Below, one piece after another: positions 9,168 to 18,581 of a DNA stretch of 64,000 nucleotides. Each line of letters starts with the position of its first letter. Position 1 is the stretch's first letter. The stretch spans positions 4,165,501 through 4,229,500 of the forward strand of contig NZ_CP051651.1 of NCBI RefSeq assembly GCF_012848175.1. Reading direction: 5' to 3'. The position numbers and the translations under genes are program-made. The notes below the pieces were generated by a model, which had not been told where the DNA came from, did no database searches, and was given only the letters and a program-made list of their open reading frames with translations. This stretch comes from Xanthomonas campestris pv. badrii (lineage in GTDB: Bacteria > Pseudomonadota > Gammaproteobacteria > Xanthomonadales > Xanthomonadaceae).

Positions 9168-9635
9168 CTAACAATCTTTGTCATAAGGCACGTCCTTACC
9201 TGCGATATCCGGATAAAGCGCGACAGTGCGGCGATAGCTGGAACCGTACTTCTCATATCGAATGAGCTGTCCATTTTCCAGCTTGAACTGATCCTCTCGC
9301 TCGGAGAAAGCCGGACATGCGGAGTGGCCATTTCCTCCGTCATCGCTACAGTAGCGGATATACAGCGTGTCTCCGCGCACCTCTCCCTGCAACTGCCCAT
9401 CATTGCCGCGTACGTTGGTGCCCTCGCTCCAGTCACCGGTCACGCGATCGCCACTCTGTTGGAGATGCAGACTCAGATAGTGGCCCAAGTCGCATTTCTT
9501 GGCATATGCCCACTCCCCGGAGAACGGCGGGGATTTGCTCGCGGAAGCGGAGGTAGCTCACGAGGTGATCAACGCCATCACCATCACTAGCGCGGCCACT
9601 GGAAAACGCGGGATTGATCGCTCTTGCTCAGCCAT
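9168..9635 (-). pseudogene. Exported protein of unknown function interrupted by a TGA in the signal peptide
   Basis: Reading from the ATG at 9635 gives a signal-peptide start (MAEQERSIPRFPVAALVMVMALITS), then a TGA at 9558-9560. The same frame continues ATSASASKSPPFSGEWAYAKKC and on to a good 106-residue domain rich in Gly and polar residues (LHLQQSGDRVTGDWSEG, ending DVPYDKDC). The in-frame continuation shows that the stop interrupts one gene. An internal start at 9488 would make only a cytoplasmic fragment. The fold looks like a small beta-rich secreted domain; no family is recognised. Confidence 0.6.
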
Positions 9636-9810
9636 CGGTCACTCCTTGGACATGGTCTGCGGCTCGTATGTGCGGAAGATAGCAACTAGGCCCTGGGCGT
9701 TCCACAGGTCCCAGCGCCGCCCTTCATTTGCTGTGCGTTCTTGCCTCAAGCCAACCAAGCTAGGATCAGTGCAGCCACCCGCCTCCCGCAGGCGGCGCCT
9801 CGGATTCCGC

Positions 9811-11125
9811 TAACGGGGTCAGGTTCTGAGGTATCCCCACATTCCCCTTTGCAAAATCAAGCACTTGGTGCGCCGGGATATTGGAAGAAGGTGCGCGCAT
9901 GGGGCACGCTTCAAGGTGACTAAGCCAGAGAAGAGTGCCAACCATGCGCGCCAGCGAAGTATTGCAGAAGTGCCTGTCCAACTCACTCTCCGGGATGCAT
10001 GCATTACGTCAACGCAGCTTGCTGCGCGCGGTTGAAGCGCTGGTGCATGGAGGCAGGCTGACGCTGATCGACATTGCACGTGCGTGGCCTGGCGCGACGC
10101 GGGTACGTGCGCCCCTCAAGGCATGCGACCGCCTGCTGTGCAATCGCGCGTTGTACGCCGAGCGGTCCGTGATCGAGCGGGACATGGCGCATTGGCTGTT
10201 GCGCGGGGCGCAGGCGGTGATCGTGATCGATTGGCGCGATCTGAAGCCGGACAAATCGTGGTGCCTGCTGCGCGCCGCCGTTCCGTTCGGTGGGCGCACG
10301 CTCACCTTGCTGGACATGGTTGTCCCGGGAAAAGAGCAAGGCTCGCTTGGTGCGGAGAAGCGCTTTTTGCAGCAACTGCGCGCCTTGATTCCAGACGCTG
10401 TGCGTCCGATCCTGGTCACCGACGCCGGATTCCGCACGCCATGGTTCCGCGCAGTGTCGGCGATGGGCTGGGATTGGGTCGGGCGTCTGCGCGGTCGCAC
10501 GCAGGTCAAACCGCAAGACGTGCCCGATGATGCAGCGCAGTGGATCGATAGCCGACGCCTGCATGCGCTGGCGTCCAACCGCGCACACGAATTGCCACCG
10601 ATGCAGGTCAATCGCAGCGATCCGCTCGATTGCCGCCTGGTGCTCTACGCCAAGACACCGCAGGGACGGCAGCAACGCAATCGACGCTCGCCGTTGCCTC
10701 CCCACAGTTGCAGGCACCCAGCGCAAAGCAATTGGTCAACCTGTACGCACGACGGATGCAGATCGAGCTGGCATTTCGGGATCTGAAGTCGCATCGCTAC
10801 GGCCAAGCGATGGAAGACAGCCTGACCCGTCGAGGCGAGCGGTTGCAGATCCTGTTGTTGCTCAACACCCTGGCCACCTTCGCCAGTTGGCTGGCAGGAC
10901 TGGGCTGCGAAGCCACCGGCATCGCCCAATGGCTGTCGCCACGCAACAGTCAGCGCAAGCTTTACTCGACACTGCGCATCGGCCGCGAGGCGTTGGTCAG
11001 ACGCTGGCCGATGGAACCTGTCTCACGCTGGCTGGAACGCTTGCGCACACTGCCCGACGCAGTGCGCGAGCAGATGACGCTGGTACCGTAAACACGTGGG
11101 GATACCTAAGAACCTGACCCCGTTA
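9811..11125 (+). mobile_element. IS4-family-like insertion sequence with decayed transposase
   Basis: The ends are near-perfect inverted repeats: the left end (from 9811) carries GGGGTCAGGTTCTGAGG and the right end (to 11125), read on the other strand, GGGGTCAGGTTCTTAGG, with about 30 bp matching overall. The element is 1315 bp and holds one transposase gene. I could not see a flanking target duplication. The ends look competent, so it could be moved by an intact copy elsewhere. Confidence 0.8.
9944..11091 (+). pseudogene. IS4-type DDE transposase, frameshifted
   Basis: The first frame (ATG at 9944) holds the N-terminal part with DDE residues in AVIVIDWRDLKPD and PILVTDAGFRTPWF. The C-terminal part with the glutamate motif YARRMQIELAFRDLKSH is in another frame ending at 11091. 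The switch falls near 10660-10700, after YAKTPQGRQQR. Relatives usually have a longer basic linker before the strand seen here as VASPQL, so a small deletion together with the shift is likely. IS4 elements are not known for programmed frameshifting, so I call it inactive. Confidence 0.8.
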
Positions 11126-11344
11126 CCCCCCGCTCGTCCATCGCCGCCTCCTCCCCGGTCGGTCATCAACGCGTGGCTCGCACGGGAGACGACTCGACGC
11201 TCGCTTCCCGGCGCGTGCCGGGTTCCTTGCGGACGGGGATTGTCGCAGGAACAGGACGGAGACTTGGAGATTCGCCACCGGTCGAGCGCTGCACCGTGAT
11301 CGAGAGCCAAAATTTGCGATCTCGATGTGGGGTCCGCGATGGAC

Positions 11345-12325
11345 TCAAAGGTGGAACGTGTACTTCGAAGACCCTCGCATTCTTTCAACTTCAACGATCA
11401 TGCTCTTCACCGTGTCATTGTCGGTGTAGCTGGCGATGGATCCCGGGATGAAACTTGAACTCCTGTCATCAAACATAGCAACGACCTTCGTTCTCATATA
11501 CATCTCGTAACCGGCGACCAACTCTGCAATGGCTTGTTGCATGGTTATCTTCTTAGCAATTATTCCTCGCTGTGCGATATAGACGCTCTCTTGGGTTTTC
11601 GGATCTGCGGAGGAAACCTTTTTGTATGCCTTTCCATCGTATATCTTCGCGAAATTCTCCCTGTTGAAGTCCACAAGAGCCTTAGCTTGTCCATCCAGAA
11701 CATCTGGATGCGTCCTGGATAACGATTTCTCTTTCGTCCTCTGAACAAGGTTATGGATACCGTCTAATCCGGCTGGCGATGTGAATTGTTTCAGAATCAG
11801 GCCTTGGTAGTAAACGCTTTCCTCATAAAACGTCGTGACTTCGGTGAGGTAGGCACTCACACCCAGTCCAGTTAGGAGCGCGCCTCTTTCCTCCTTGGGT
11901 ATGAGTTCGACAAGCCTACGAGTGAACTGGGCTAAGACACTGCTCGCAACATTACCGAGCTTGTTTCCCCCGGTGAAACAGCCTGCCAAATTGATCTTCC
12001 GGAAACAGATTCCCTTCTTGGCGAGTCCCGCGACTACCTCGGCGAGGAACACTGCAGACGGGTTGGACTGAGTCGCGCCTGCGTGAATTAGAAAGTAGAG
12101 TCCGTTATCCCGCGAAGCCCCAAGCACATCACTGCTCGCGAAAATGGCCTCCACCACCTCTTCCACCTTAGCGGACTTGCCGAACTCGGCCGATACGACA
12201 GTGACCGCGCTGGCGCGGACCGTCCTACCCTTGTATTTCTTGGAAAGTGCTTCAAGATTGTCCGCCAACTCCTGGTCCCCATCACCGTGGTAAAAAGGGA
12301 TCAGCACGATGTTCTCGCATTGCAT
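11345..12325 (-). CDS. Unknown protein with a caspase-like His/Cys pattern, next to clpV
   Basis: The 326-residue protein has no signal peptide and no recognised family. Two features suggest a clan CD (caspase-like) cysteine peptidase: a hydrophobic strand ending in His81 (GLYFLIHAGA) and, 35 residues on, a hydrophobic strand ending in Cys116 (INLAGCFTGG). This is the order and context of the catalytic dyad in that clan, although HAG replaces the usual HG. The first strand (IVLIPFYHGDGDQELADNL) also fits a Rossmann-like start. Codon use is visibly less GC-rich than its neighbours, suggesting transfer. It starts 45 bp after the clpV stop on the same strand, so a T6SS effector or accessory role is possible. 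Confidence 0.75.
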   Translation of the reverse strand: MQCENIVLIPFYHGDGDQELADNLEALSKKYKGRTVRASAVTVVSAEFGKSAKVEEVVEAIFASSDVLGASRDNGLYFLIHAGATQSNPSAVFLAEVVAGLAKKGICFRKINLAGCFTGGNKLGNVASSVLAQFTRRLVELIPKEERGALLTGLGVSAYLTEVTTFYEESVYYQGLILKQFTSPAGLDGIHNLVQRTKEKSLSRTHPDVLDGQAKALVDFNRENFAKIYDGKAYKKVSSADPKTQESVYIAQRGIIAKKITMQQAIAELVAGYEMYMRTKVVAMFDDRSSSFIPGSIASYTDNDTVKSMIVEVERMRGSSKYTFHL

Positions 12326-12370
12326 GCTCTTTCTCCGTCATTGAGACTCCTTCGCACCCTCGGAGCGTTT

Positions 12371-15127
12371 TCAATCGAAGCGATAGTCGAATCCGCCTTC
12401 CTTGCGCCCCACTCGTACGCCCGCGATGTCTTTTCCGTCGACCATCCTCCGCAGGAACTCACGGCTGATCTCCGGCAACATCGAATTGCTCAAAATCGCA
12501 TCAATCATCCGCCCGCCCGATTCGCTCTCGGTGCAGCGGCTCACCACCAGCTCGACCACCGACTCGTCGTACTCGAACAGAATCCTGTAGCGCGCTTCGA
12601 TGCGCTGCTTGATGCGGTTCAACTGCAGCCGCACGATCTTCGCCAGCATGTCGTGGCTCAGCGGGTAATACGGAATCGCGACCAGCCGCCCGAGCAATGC
12701 CGGCGGAAACACCTTCAACAACGGCTCGCGAATGGCCTTGGCCATACCCTCCGGATCCGGCATCAGCTCCGGGTCCTTGCACAGGCTGGCGATCAGGTCG
12801 GTGCCGGCGTTGCTGGTCAGGATGATCAGGGTGTTGCGGAAGTCGATGCGGCGGCCTTCGCCGTCTTCCATCCAGCCCTTGTCGAAAACCTGGAAGAACA
12901 GTTCGTGGACGTCCGGGTGCGCCTTCTCCACCTCGTCCAGCAGCACCACCGAGTAGGGTTTGCGGCGCACCGCTTCAGTGAGCACGCCGCCTTCGCCGTA
13001 GCCGACGTAGCCCGGCGGTGCGCCCTTGAGCGAGGAGACGGTGTGGGCCTCCTGGTATTCGCTCATATTGATGGTGATCAGGTTCTGTTCGCCGCCGTAC
13101 AGGGTTTCGGCCAGCGCGAGCGCGGTTTCGGTCTTGCCGACGCCGGAGGTGCCGGCGAGCAGGAACACGCCGATCGGTTTGTCCGGGTTGTCCAGGCCGG
13201 CGCGGCTGGTCTGGATGCGCTTGGCGATCATCTCCATGGCGTGGTCCTGGCCGATCACGCGCTTGGCCAGTAGTTCGGGCAGGCGCAGGACGGTGTCGAT
13301 CTCGTTGCGGGCCATGCGCCCGACCGGGATGCCGGTCAAGTCGGCGACCACGGCGGCCACCGCTTGGTAGTCGACCGTGGGCAGGATCAAGGGCGATTCG
13401 CCCTGGAGTGCGCCTAGTTCCGCCTGTACCAGCTGCAGGCGCGCGAGCAGTGTGTCGCGATCAACCTGCACCGGTGCGTCGAGCACGGCGGTGTCGCCAG
13501 ACGCCGCCTGCGCGACAGCGGCGTCGGCATCGGCCTCTGCTTCCAACGCACTACCAGTGCCTTCCACCGGCGCATTGCCGCTACGCAGCTGTGCGCGCAG
13601 CGACAACAGCTCATCCACCAATGCTTTCTCGCCAACCCAGCGCTGTTCCAGATCACGCAGTCGGCCGTGCTCGCTTTCCAGCAGGCCGGCGCACGCAGCA
13701 GCACGCTCCTCCACTGCGATGCCAATCGCGCGCTCGCGTTCGATGATGGCGTGCTCGGTGTCCAGCGCTTCGATGCGGCGGCGGCTATCGTCCACCTCCG
13801 CAGGCGTGGCGTGCAGGCTGACCGCCACGCGCGCGCAGGCGGTGTCGAGCAGGCTCACCGATTTGTCCGGCAGCTGGCGCGCAGGGATATAGCGGTGGCT
13901 GAGCTTGACTGCCGCTTCCAGCGCCTCGTCGAGAATCTGCACACTGTGGTGCTGTTCCATCATCGACGCGACGCCGCGCATCATGCGCACCGCCTTGGCC
14001 TCGTCCGGCTCATCCACCTGCACGGCCTGGAAGCGCCGGGTCAGTGCAGGATCTTTCTCGATGTACTTCTTGTACTCGGCAAACGTGGTCGCACCTACCG
14101 TGCGCAGCGTGCCGCGTGCTAATGCCGGCTTGAGCAGGTTGGCCGTATCGCCGGTGCCGGCGGCACCACCGGCGCCGACCAAGGTATGGGTTTCATCCAC
14201 GAACAGGATGATGGGCTTGGGGCTGGCCTGCACGTCGTCGATGACTGCGCGCAGGCGCTGTTCGAACTCGCCCTTCATGCTGGCGCCTGCCTGCAGCAGG
14301 CCCACATCCAGCGTGCGCAGTTGCACGTCCTTCAATGCGGGTGGCACATCGCCACGGGCGATGCGCTGCGCGAAGCCTTCCACCACTGCAGTCTTGCCCA
14401 CGCCGGCCTCGCCGACCAGGATCGGGTTGTTCTGGCGGCGGCGCATCAGGATGTCGACCACCTGGCGGATCTCGTCGTCGCGGCCGATGATCGGGTCGAG
14501 CTTGCCCTCGCGGGCTTGTGCGGTGAGGTCGGTGGTGAATTTCTTCAATGCTTCCTGCTTGCCCATTGCCGCCGGCGCGATGGCGCCGCTGGCCTCGCCA
14601 GGCGCAGCGGTCTGGCCGAGCGAAAAGCCATCGCTGGGCAGCAGCCCCTCTTCCGGCGAACCGGCCACGATCTGCGCAAAGTGTTCGTTGAGTACCGCGG
14701 GCTTGAGCTTGTCGAATTCCTTGGAAATCGCCAGCAATGCATTGCGCAGGCCGCGCACGCTCAGAATGCCGACCACCAAATAGCCGGTGCGCACCTGTGC
14801 CTCGCCAAAGCTGAGCGAGGCATACACCCAACCGCGTTCCACCGCTTCTTCGACATTGGCCGACAGGTCGGTGACGGCGGTGGAGCCGCGCGGCAGGCCG
14901 TCCAGCGCGGCGGTGACATCGCGCGCCAGCGTGGACGGATTGAGCTGAAAGTGTTTGACGATGCGGTGCAGGTCGGAATCTTGCAGCTGCAGCAACTGAT
15001 GCAGCCAGTGCACCAGCTCCACGTACGGGTTGCCGCGCAGCTTGCAGAACACGGTGGCGCTTTCGATGCCGCGATAGGCGAGTGGATTGAGCTTGCCGAA
15101 CAGGGCACTGCGGGAGATCTCGGCCAT
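12371..15127 (-). CDS. clpV: T6SS sheath-disassembly ATPase TssH (ClpV)
   Basis: This 918-residue AAA+ protein begins MAEISRSALFGKLNP, the usual ClpV N-terminus; the longer upstream frame is a shadow of tssG. It has an N domain (1-160), a linker with AMGKQEALKKFTTDLTAQAREGKLDPIIGRDDEIRQ split over the boundary, Walker A GEAGVGKT and Walker B ILFVDETH in the first ATPase, a coiled middle domain, and GTSGVGKT with VVLLDEVEKAHP in the second. ClpV hexamers strip contracted TssB/TssC sheaths for reuse. It is the last core gene of the operon that starts at tssB. Confidence 0.97.
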   Translation of the reverse strand: MAEISRSALFGKLNPLAYRGIESATVFCKLRGNPYVELVHWLHQLLQLQDSDLHRIVKHFQLNPSTLARDVTAALDGLPRGSTAVTDLSANVEEAVERGWVYASLSFGEAQVRTGYLVVGILSVRGLRNALLAISKEFDKLKPAVLNEHFAQIVAGSPEEGLLPSDGFSLGQTAAPGEASGAIAPAAMGKQEALKKFTTDLTAQAREGKLDPIIGRDDEIRQVVDILMRRRQNNPILVGEAGVGKTAVVEGFAQRIARGDVPPALKDVQLRTLDVGLLQAGASMKGEFEQRLRAVIDDVQASPKPIILFVDETHTLVGAGGAAGTGDTANLLKPALARGTLRTVGATTFAEYKKYIEKDPALTRRFQAVQVDEPDEAKAVRMMRGVASMMEQHHSVQILDEALEAAVKLSHRYIPARQLPDKSVSLLDTACARVAVSLHATPAEVDDSRRRIEALDTEHAIIERERAIGIAVEERAAACAGLLESEHGRLRDLEQRWVGEKALVDELLSLRAQLRSGNAPVEGTGSALEAEADADAAVAQAASGDTAVLDAPVQVDRDTLLARLQLVQAELGALQGESPLILPTVDYQAVAAVVADLTGIPVGRMARNEIDTVLRLPELLAKRVIGQDHAMEMIAKRIQTSRAGLDNPDKPIGVFLLAGTSGVGKTETALALAETLYGGEQNLITINMSEYQEAHTVSSLKGAPPGYVGYGEGGVLTEAVRRKPYSVVLLDEVEKAHPDVHELFFQVFDKGWMEDGEGRRIDFRNTLIILTSNAGTDLIASLCKDPELMPDPEGMAKAIREPLLKVFPPALLGRLVAIPYYPLSHDMLAKIVRLQLNRIKQRIEARYRILFEYDESVVELVVSRCTESESGGRMIDAILSNSMLPEISREFLRRMVDGKDIAGVRVGRKEGGFDYRFD

Positions 15128-15183
15128 GATGCGTCCTTCGAAGTCGGTACGTTGCGTGTGAGCGAAAGGGAGCGCGGTGCGCG

Positions 15184-16224
15184 TCAGCCCGATGGGCGCA
15201 GCAGCACCTCGTCGGCGTCGGCGATGCTCCAGGCGCGGCGGCCGATCCAGGTATCCAGGCCCAGCCGGCTGTTGCGCGCCAGCTGCGGGGTGGGTACCTC
15301 GTCGGCCTTGAGCACTAGCTGCAGTTCCCAGCCGAACTCGTCGCCCAGATAGCTGCGCACCGCGGCGGTCAGCTGGCGCAGCGCCTGGCCGCCCGGCAGG
15401 AAGCGTTGAAACGCGATGCGTGGCAATGGCCCCAGCCGGATACGCACGCGCTGTTGCGCACCGCGCACCTGTGCACCGACCACGCTGTCCACGCCGAGCT
15501 GCGCGTTGCGCGGGCCCAGGCCCAGCTGCAACTGCGCGTCGGCAGGCAGCCGCATCCATTCGGCAATGAATTCCTGCACCTGTACCGGCCACTCGAACAA
15601 CTGCTGCAGCAGCGCACGCAGGCCCTCGGGCGTGCGCGTGGCTGCGCCCAGGCGACCGGCGTAGTAACGACGCGCATCGTCCGGCAAGGCATCGCGCTCG
15701 CGCAGGTGCGGGCTGGCGATGCCGACCAGCGCATCCAGCCAGCCGCGGAACTGGTCGCAGGCTGCGCGCTCTGCCTGCACGGTGGGCTGCGCCTGTGCCC
15801 ACGCGCGGTAGAACAGGCTGAGCATGCGGTGATGGAACACATCGGCAAACGCGGCGAAGGTGCCGTCCTTGGCCTGCTGCGCACGCTCGATGGCGTATTC
15901 GGTCAGGTGCAAGGGCAACGGCGCGTTGGGACCAAACAGGCCCAAAAACACGCCATATAGCGCAGCGGGCTGCTCGTCGTATGCTGGCGTGTAGCGGTCC
16001 AGTGCATGTGGTGCGAACGCCAGCGACGGCGTGTGGCGCAGGCGCACCGCATCGTCCACGGCGCGGGCGGATTCGCCCAGGCGCGGATGCTGCGGATGGC
16101 AGCGCTCGATCGCGCGCAAGGCCGCGAACGGGCTGAAATCCTGTGGCCGGGTCTGCAGCGCCTGGGCCAGCGCCGCAGCCGCCGCGCTCACAGGCGCGGG
16201 CGCGTGCCGGGCTGGGCTGGCCAT
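15184..16224 (-). CDS. tssG: T6SS baseplate protein TssG
   Basis: The 346-residue protein matches the TssG (VasB/ImpH) family: FSPFAALRAIERCHP near the N-terminus, LRHTPSLAFAPHALDRY, FLGLFGPNAPLPLHLTEYAIER, then FHHRMLSLFYRAWAQAQP. TssG bridges TssE, TssF and TssK in the baseplate wedge. The ATG at 16224 overlaps the end of tssF by 37 bp, indicating translational coupling. The gene precedes clpV by 56 bp. Confidence 0.95.
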   Translation of the reverse strand: MASPARHAPAPVSAAAAALAQALQTRPQDFSPFAALRAIERCHPQHPRLGESARAVDDAVRLRHTPSLAFAPHALDRYTPAYDEQPAALYGVFLGLFGPNAPLPLHLTEYAIERAQQAKDGTFAAFADVFHHRMLSLFYRAWAQAQPTVQAERAACDQFRGWLDALVGIASPHLRERDALPDDARRYYAGRLGAATRTPEGLRALLQQLFEWPVQVQEFIAEWMRLPADAQLQLGLGPRNAQLGVDSVVGAQVRGAQQRVRIRLGPLPRIAFQRFLPGGQALRQLTAAVRSYLGDEFGWELQLVLKADEVPTPQLARNSRLGLDTWIGRRAWSIADADEVLLRPSG

Positions 16225-18071
16225 CGGGCCACCTCGTTGCGTTCGGTGGTGCGCAGGACCGTTTCGGTGAAGGAATTCACCGAGACATAGCGCGCAAAGA
16301 AGTGCCGCAGCACCGAAGCCAGCAGGAATGCACCGGTACCTTCGAACGCCGCGTCCTCGCAGGTGAGCGTGACCTCCAGGCCGCGGCCGAAGGTGATCGG
16401 GCCCGGTACCGGAATGCGCCGTACGATCGGCGTACCGGTCACGTTCTTGATGCCTTCGATCTGGCGTTGCGCAGACGCATCGAACGGATCGCAATACAGC
16501 GTGAGGATCTCGCGCAGCGCGGCCGCGCCATTGGGGCCGTCTTCGAACAACGACAGGTAATTGAGCTGCAATTGGCTGAGCAGGCGCCATGCGGTCTGCC
16601 CGTCGGACAACGCCGGACGTGGCTTGGTCGGCCCGGCCACGCAGCGCACGCTGCGCACCGGCACGCCGCTGTCCATCGTGAAGTCGCTTGCTCCCTTGCC
16701 TACCGGCATATGCAGCGGCAGATCGCGGTTGCTGCACCACAGCTGCAAGCCGAGTTGGCGCAGGCTACTGGCCTGCGCCTGGTCATTGGCATCGACCAGG
16801 CTGACGAAGACCTCGCTGCCCGCATAACTGGAACGTGCCCCGTCGCGACGTTGCCGCGCAGACAACACCCGCGGCTCGCGGCGCGTGCTGTAGAACGCGC
16901 CATGCCGTGCATGCCAGCTGCGTGCGTCGCCGCCATAGAACGGGGTAAAGCGCTGCTCCGGCTCCTGACGGTCGCCGAAGCCTTCCACCTCGCCCAGGTG
17001 ATGGATCTCGAAATCCATTGGCCGAGTGCGATCTGCCAGCACGTGATACTCGTGCTGGCCAGCCTGCAGGTGGATACGGTCGGCGCGACGTTCGAACAGA
17101 TTGATCGCCGGCGTGCAGAACAACTTGATGTGTTCGGCACTCACTGCGGCCGCCAGGCTGGGCACGCTGCGCTCCAACAACACCACCAACTCGAGGCTGC
17201 TGCCATGCAGGCGACGCAGCGGCGCACGCAGGCCGGTGAACTCGGCGAACAGGAAGCGCTCCGGGCAGGCGAAGTATTCCTGTAGCAGACGGTAACCGCT
17301 GAATGAGCGGCCATCGTAAGGAATCAGCGCATCCTCGTCGGCAAAGCCACGCATCTGCAGCGTGTGCGCGGCCAGTGTGGTTTCCACGCTGGCACCGCCC
17401 GCATCATTGCCGCGCACTATCACTGCGCTGGTGTCGGCATGCAGTTGTTCGTACAACCGCTTGGGCAGGCCATCGGCACCGGCCAGGAAGATCGGCAGGC
17501 GATCGAGCGCCAGCGCCTGCACCTGTGCGCCCCCCACCAGTTCCAGCCGCAGGCGGATGCCCGCACGCACGGTGCGCCCCGCCGGCAGGCCAATGCCGGC
17601 GGCCGCGAGCGCGGCCGGCGAGTCCAGGTACTTCGCCTCGGCCACCTGCAGTGGCCACAGCGTCACTGCATGCGCGGTGCGGAACTCGCAGGCGGTACGT
17701 TCGCCGGCGCCAATCAGGCTGCGCAAGGCGCTCTGGCGCGGCACCGTTACTCCTGCCGCCAGCCCGCTGTCTTTCAGGTCAGGCTGCAGCTGCACCACCG
17801 CCATCGACGGCAACGGCGCCAGGTAGTGCGGGTAGACCATTTCCAGCAGGTGCTGGGTGAAGACCGGGTACTGCGCGTCCAGCTTGAGCTGCACGCGCGC
17901 GGCCAGGAATGCGAAGCCTTCGAGCAGGCGCTCCACGTACGGGTCGGCGCATTCGAACGCATCCAGCCCCAGCCGCCCGGCGATCTTGGGATACTCGCGC
18001 GCAAATTCAGCGCCCATGTCGCGCACATGCTGCAATTCACGGCTGTAGTACGGGAGCAGGCGCGGGTCCAT
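16188..18071 (-). CDS. tssF: T6SS baseplate protein TssF
   Basis: The 627-residue protein is TssF (VasA/ImpG): MDPRLLPYYSRELQHVRDMGAEFAREYPKIAGRLGL at the start (cited as separate motifs MDPRLLPYYSREL and AREYPKIAGRLGL), PYVERLLEGFAFLAARVQ, and LEMVYPHYLAPLPSMAV. Two of these per wedge surround the spike. I chose the ATG at 18071 because the family begins MDPRLL; an in-frame ATG at 18080 with a better-spaced purine run is also possible. The start lies just past the tssE stop. Confidence 0.94.
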   Translation of the reverse strand: MDPRLLPYYSRELQHVRDMGAEFAREYPKIAGRLGLDAFECADPYVERLLEGFAFLAARVQLKLDAQYPVFTQHLLEMVYPHYLAPLPSMAVVQLQPDLKDSGLAAGVTVPRQSALRSLIGAGERTACEFRTAHAVTLWPLQVAEAKYLDSPAALAAAGIGLPAGRTVRAGIRLRLELVGGAQVQALALDRLPIFLAGADGLPKRLYEQLHADTSAVIVRGNDAGGASVETTLAAHTLQMRGFADEDALIPYDGRSFSGYRLLQEYFACPERFLFAEFTGLRAPLRRLHGSSLELVVLLERSVPSLAAAVSAEHIKLFCTPAINLFERRADRIHLQAGQHEYHVLADRTRPMDFEIHHLGEVEGFGDRQEPEQRFTPFYGGDARSWHARHGAFYSTRREPRVLSARQRRDGARSSYAGSEVFVSLVDANDQAQASSLRQLGLQLWCSNRDLPLHMPVGKGASDFTMDSGVPVRSVRCVAGPTKPRPALSDGQTAWRLLSQLQLNYLSLFEDGPNGAAALREILTLYCDPFDASAQRQIEGIKNVTGTPIVRRIPVPGPITFGRGLEVTLTCEDAAFEGTGAFLLASVLRHFFARYVSVNSFTETVLRTTERNEVARWPAQPGTRPRL

Positions 18072-18072
18072 C

Positions 18073-18576
18073 TCAGCCATGCCCTTCGACGACATCGAGC
18101 CGCCCGGTTTCCAGGTCCAGCGCCGTCTTCAGGTACAGGTTCAACGGCAACGGCTGCGCCCACATCTCCGATTCGATGGTGAACAGCAGTGAGCGCCGGT
18201 CCATGCGCGTGGCATCGGCATGCACGCTGACGCGCAGCGTGTCGGGAATCAGGCGTGGTTCGAACGCCAGGATCGCCTCGCGGATGCGCTGCTGCAGCGC
18301 CGCCGCATCGATGCCGGTAACCGCCACGCCGGCCAGATCCGGGATACCGAAGTTGAGGACCGAGCGCTGCACCTGCGGATACGCGCCCAACGGATGGCTG
18401 GTGTCCAGATTCACCGCATTCAACAACCACGACAGATCGCGGATCACGCATTCGCGCAGGCGCGTGGCCGAGATCACGCGTTGCTCGCGGCTCTCTTCGC
18501 GCTGGCTAGGCACGGTGTCGGTCAGCCGGTCCAGCAGCGAAGGCTGCAGGCGTTCGGTGGTGGTGAGCTCGGCCAT
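18073..18576 (-). CDS. tssE: T6SS baseplate protein TssE (gp25-like)
   Basis: The 167-residue protein contains the GPW/gp25 domain. Signature pieces are LQPSLLDRLTD, a basic REQRVISATRLRECVIRDLSWLLN stretch that includes the family's Arg-Asp-Leu-x-Leu-Leu-Asn motif, and VLNFGIPDLAG. TssE nucleates sheath assembly at the baseplate. Its stop and the tssF start are almost overlapping, and tagJ ends 5 bp upstream, typical of a tight operon. Confidence 0.95.
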   Translation of the reverse strand: MAELTTTERLQPSLLDRLTDTVPSQREESREQRVISATRLRECVIRDLSWLLNAVNLDTSHPLGAYPQVQRSVLNFGIPDLAGVAVTGIDAAALQQRIREAILAFEPRLIPDTLRVSVHADATRMDRRSLLFTIESEMWAQPLPLNLYLKTALDLETGRLDVVEGHG

Positions 18577-18581
18577 CTGCG

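Noticed and set aside
6987..9560. Programmed readthrough of the two in-frame stops
   Set aside because: The stops are different codons without shared downstream context, and a neighbouring gene also has frameshifts, so decay is simpler.
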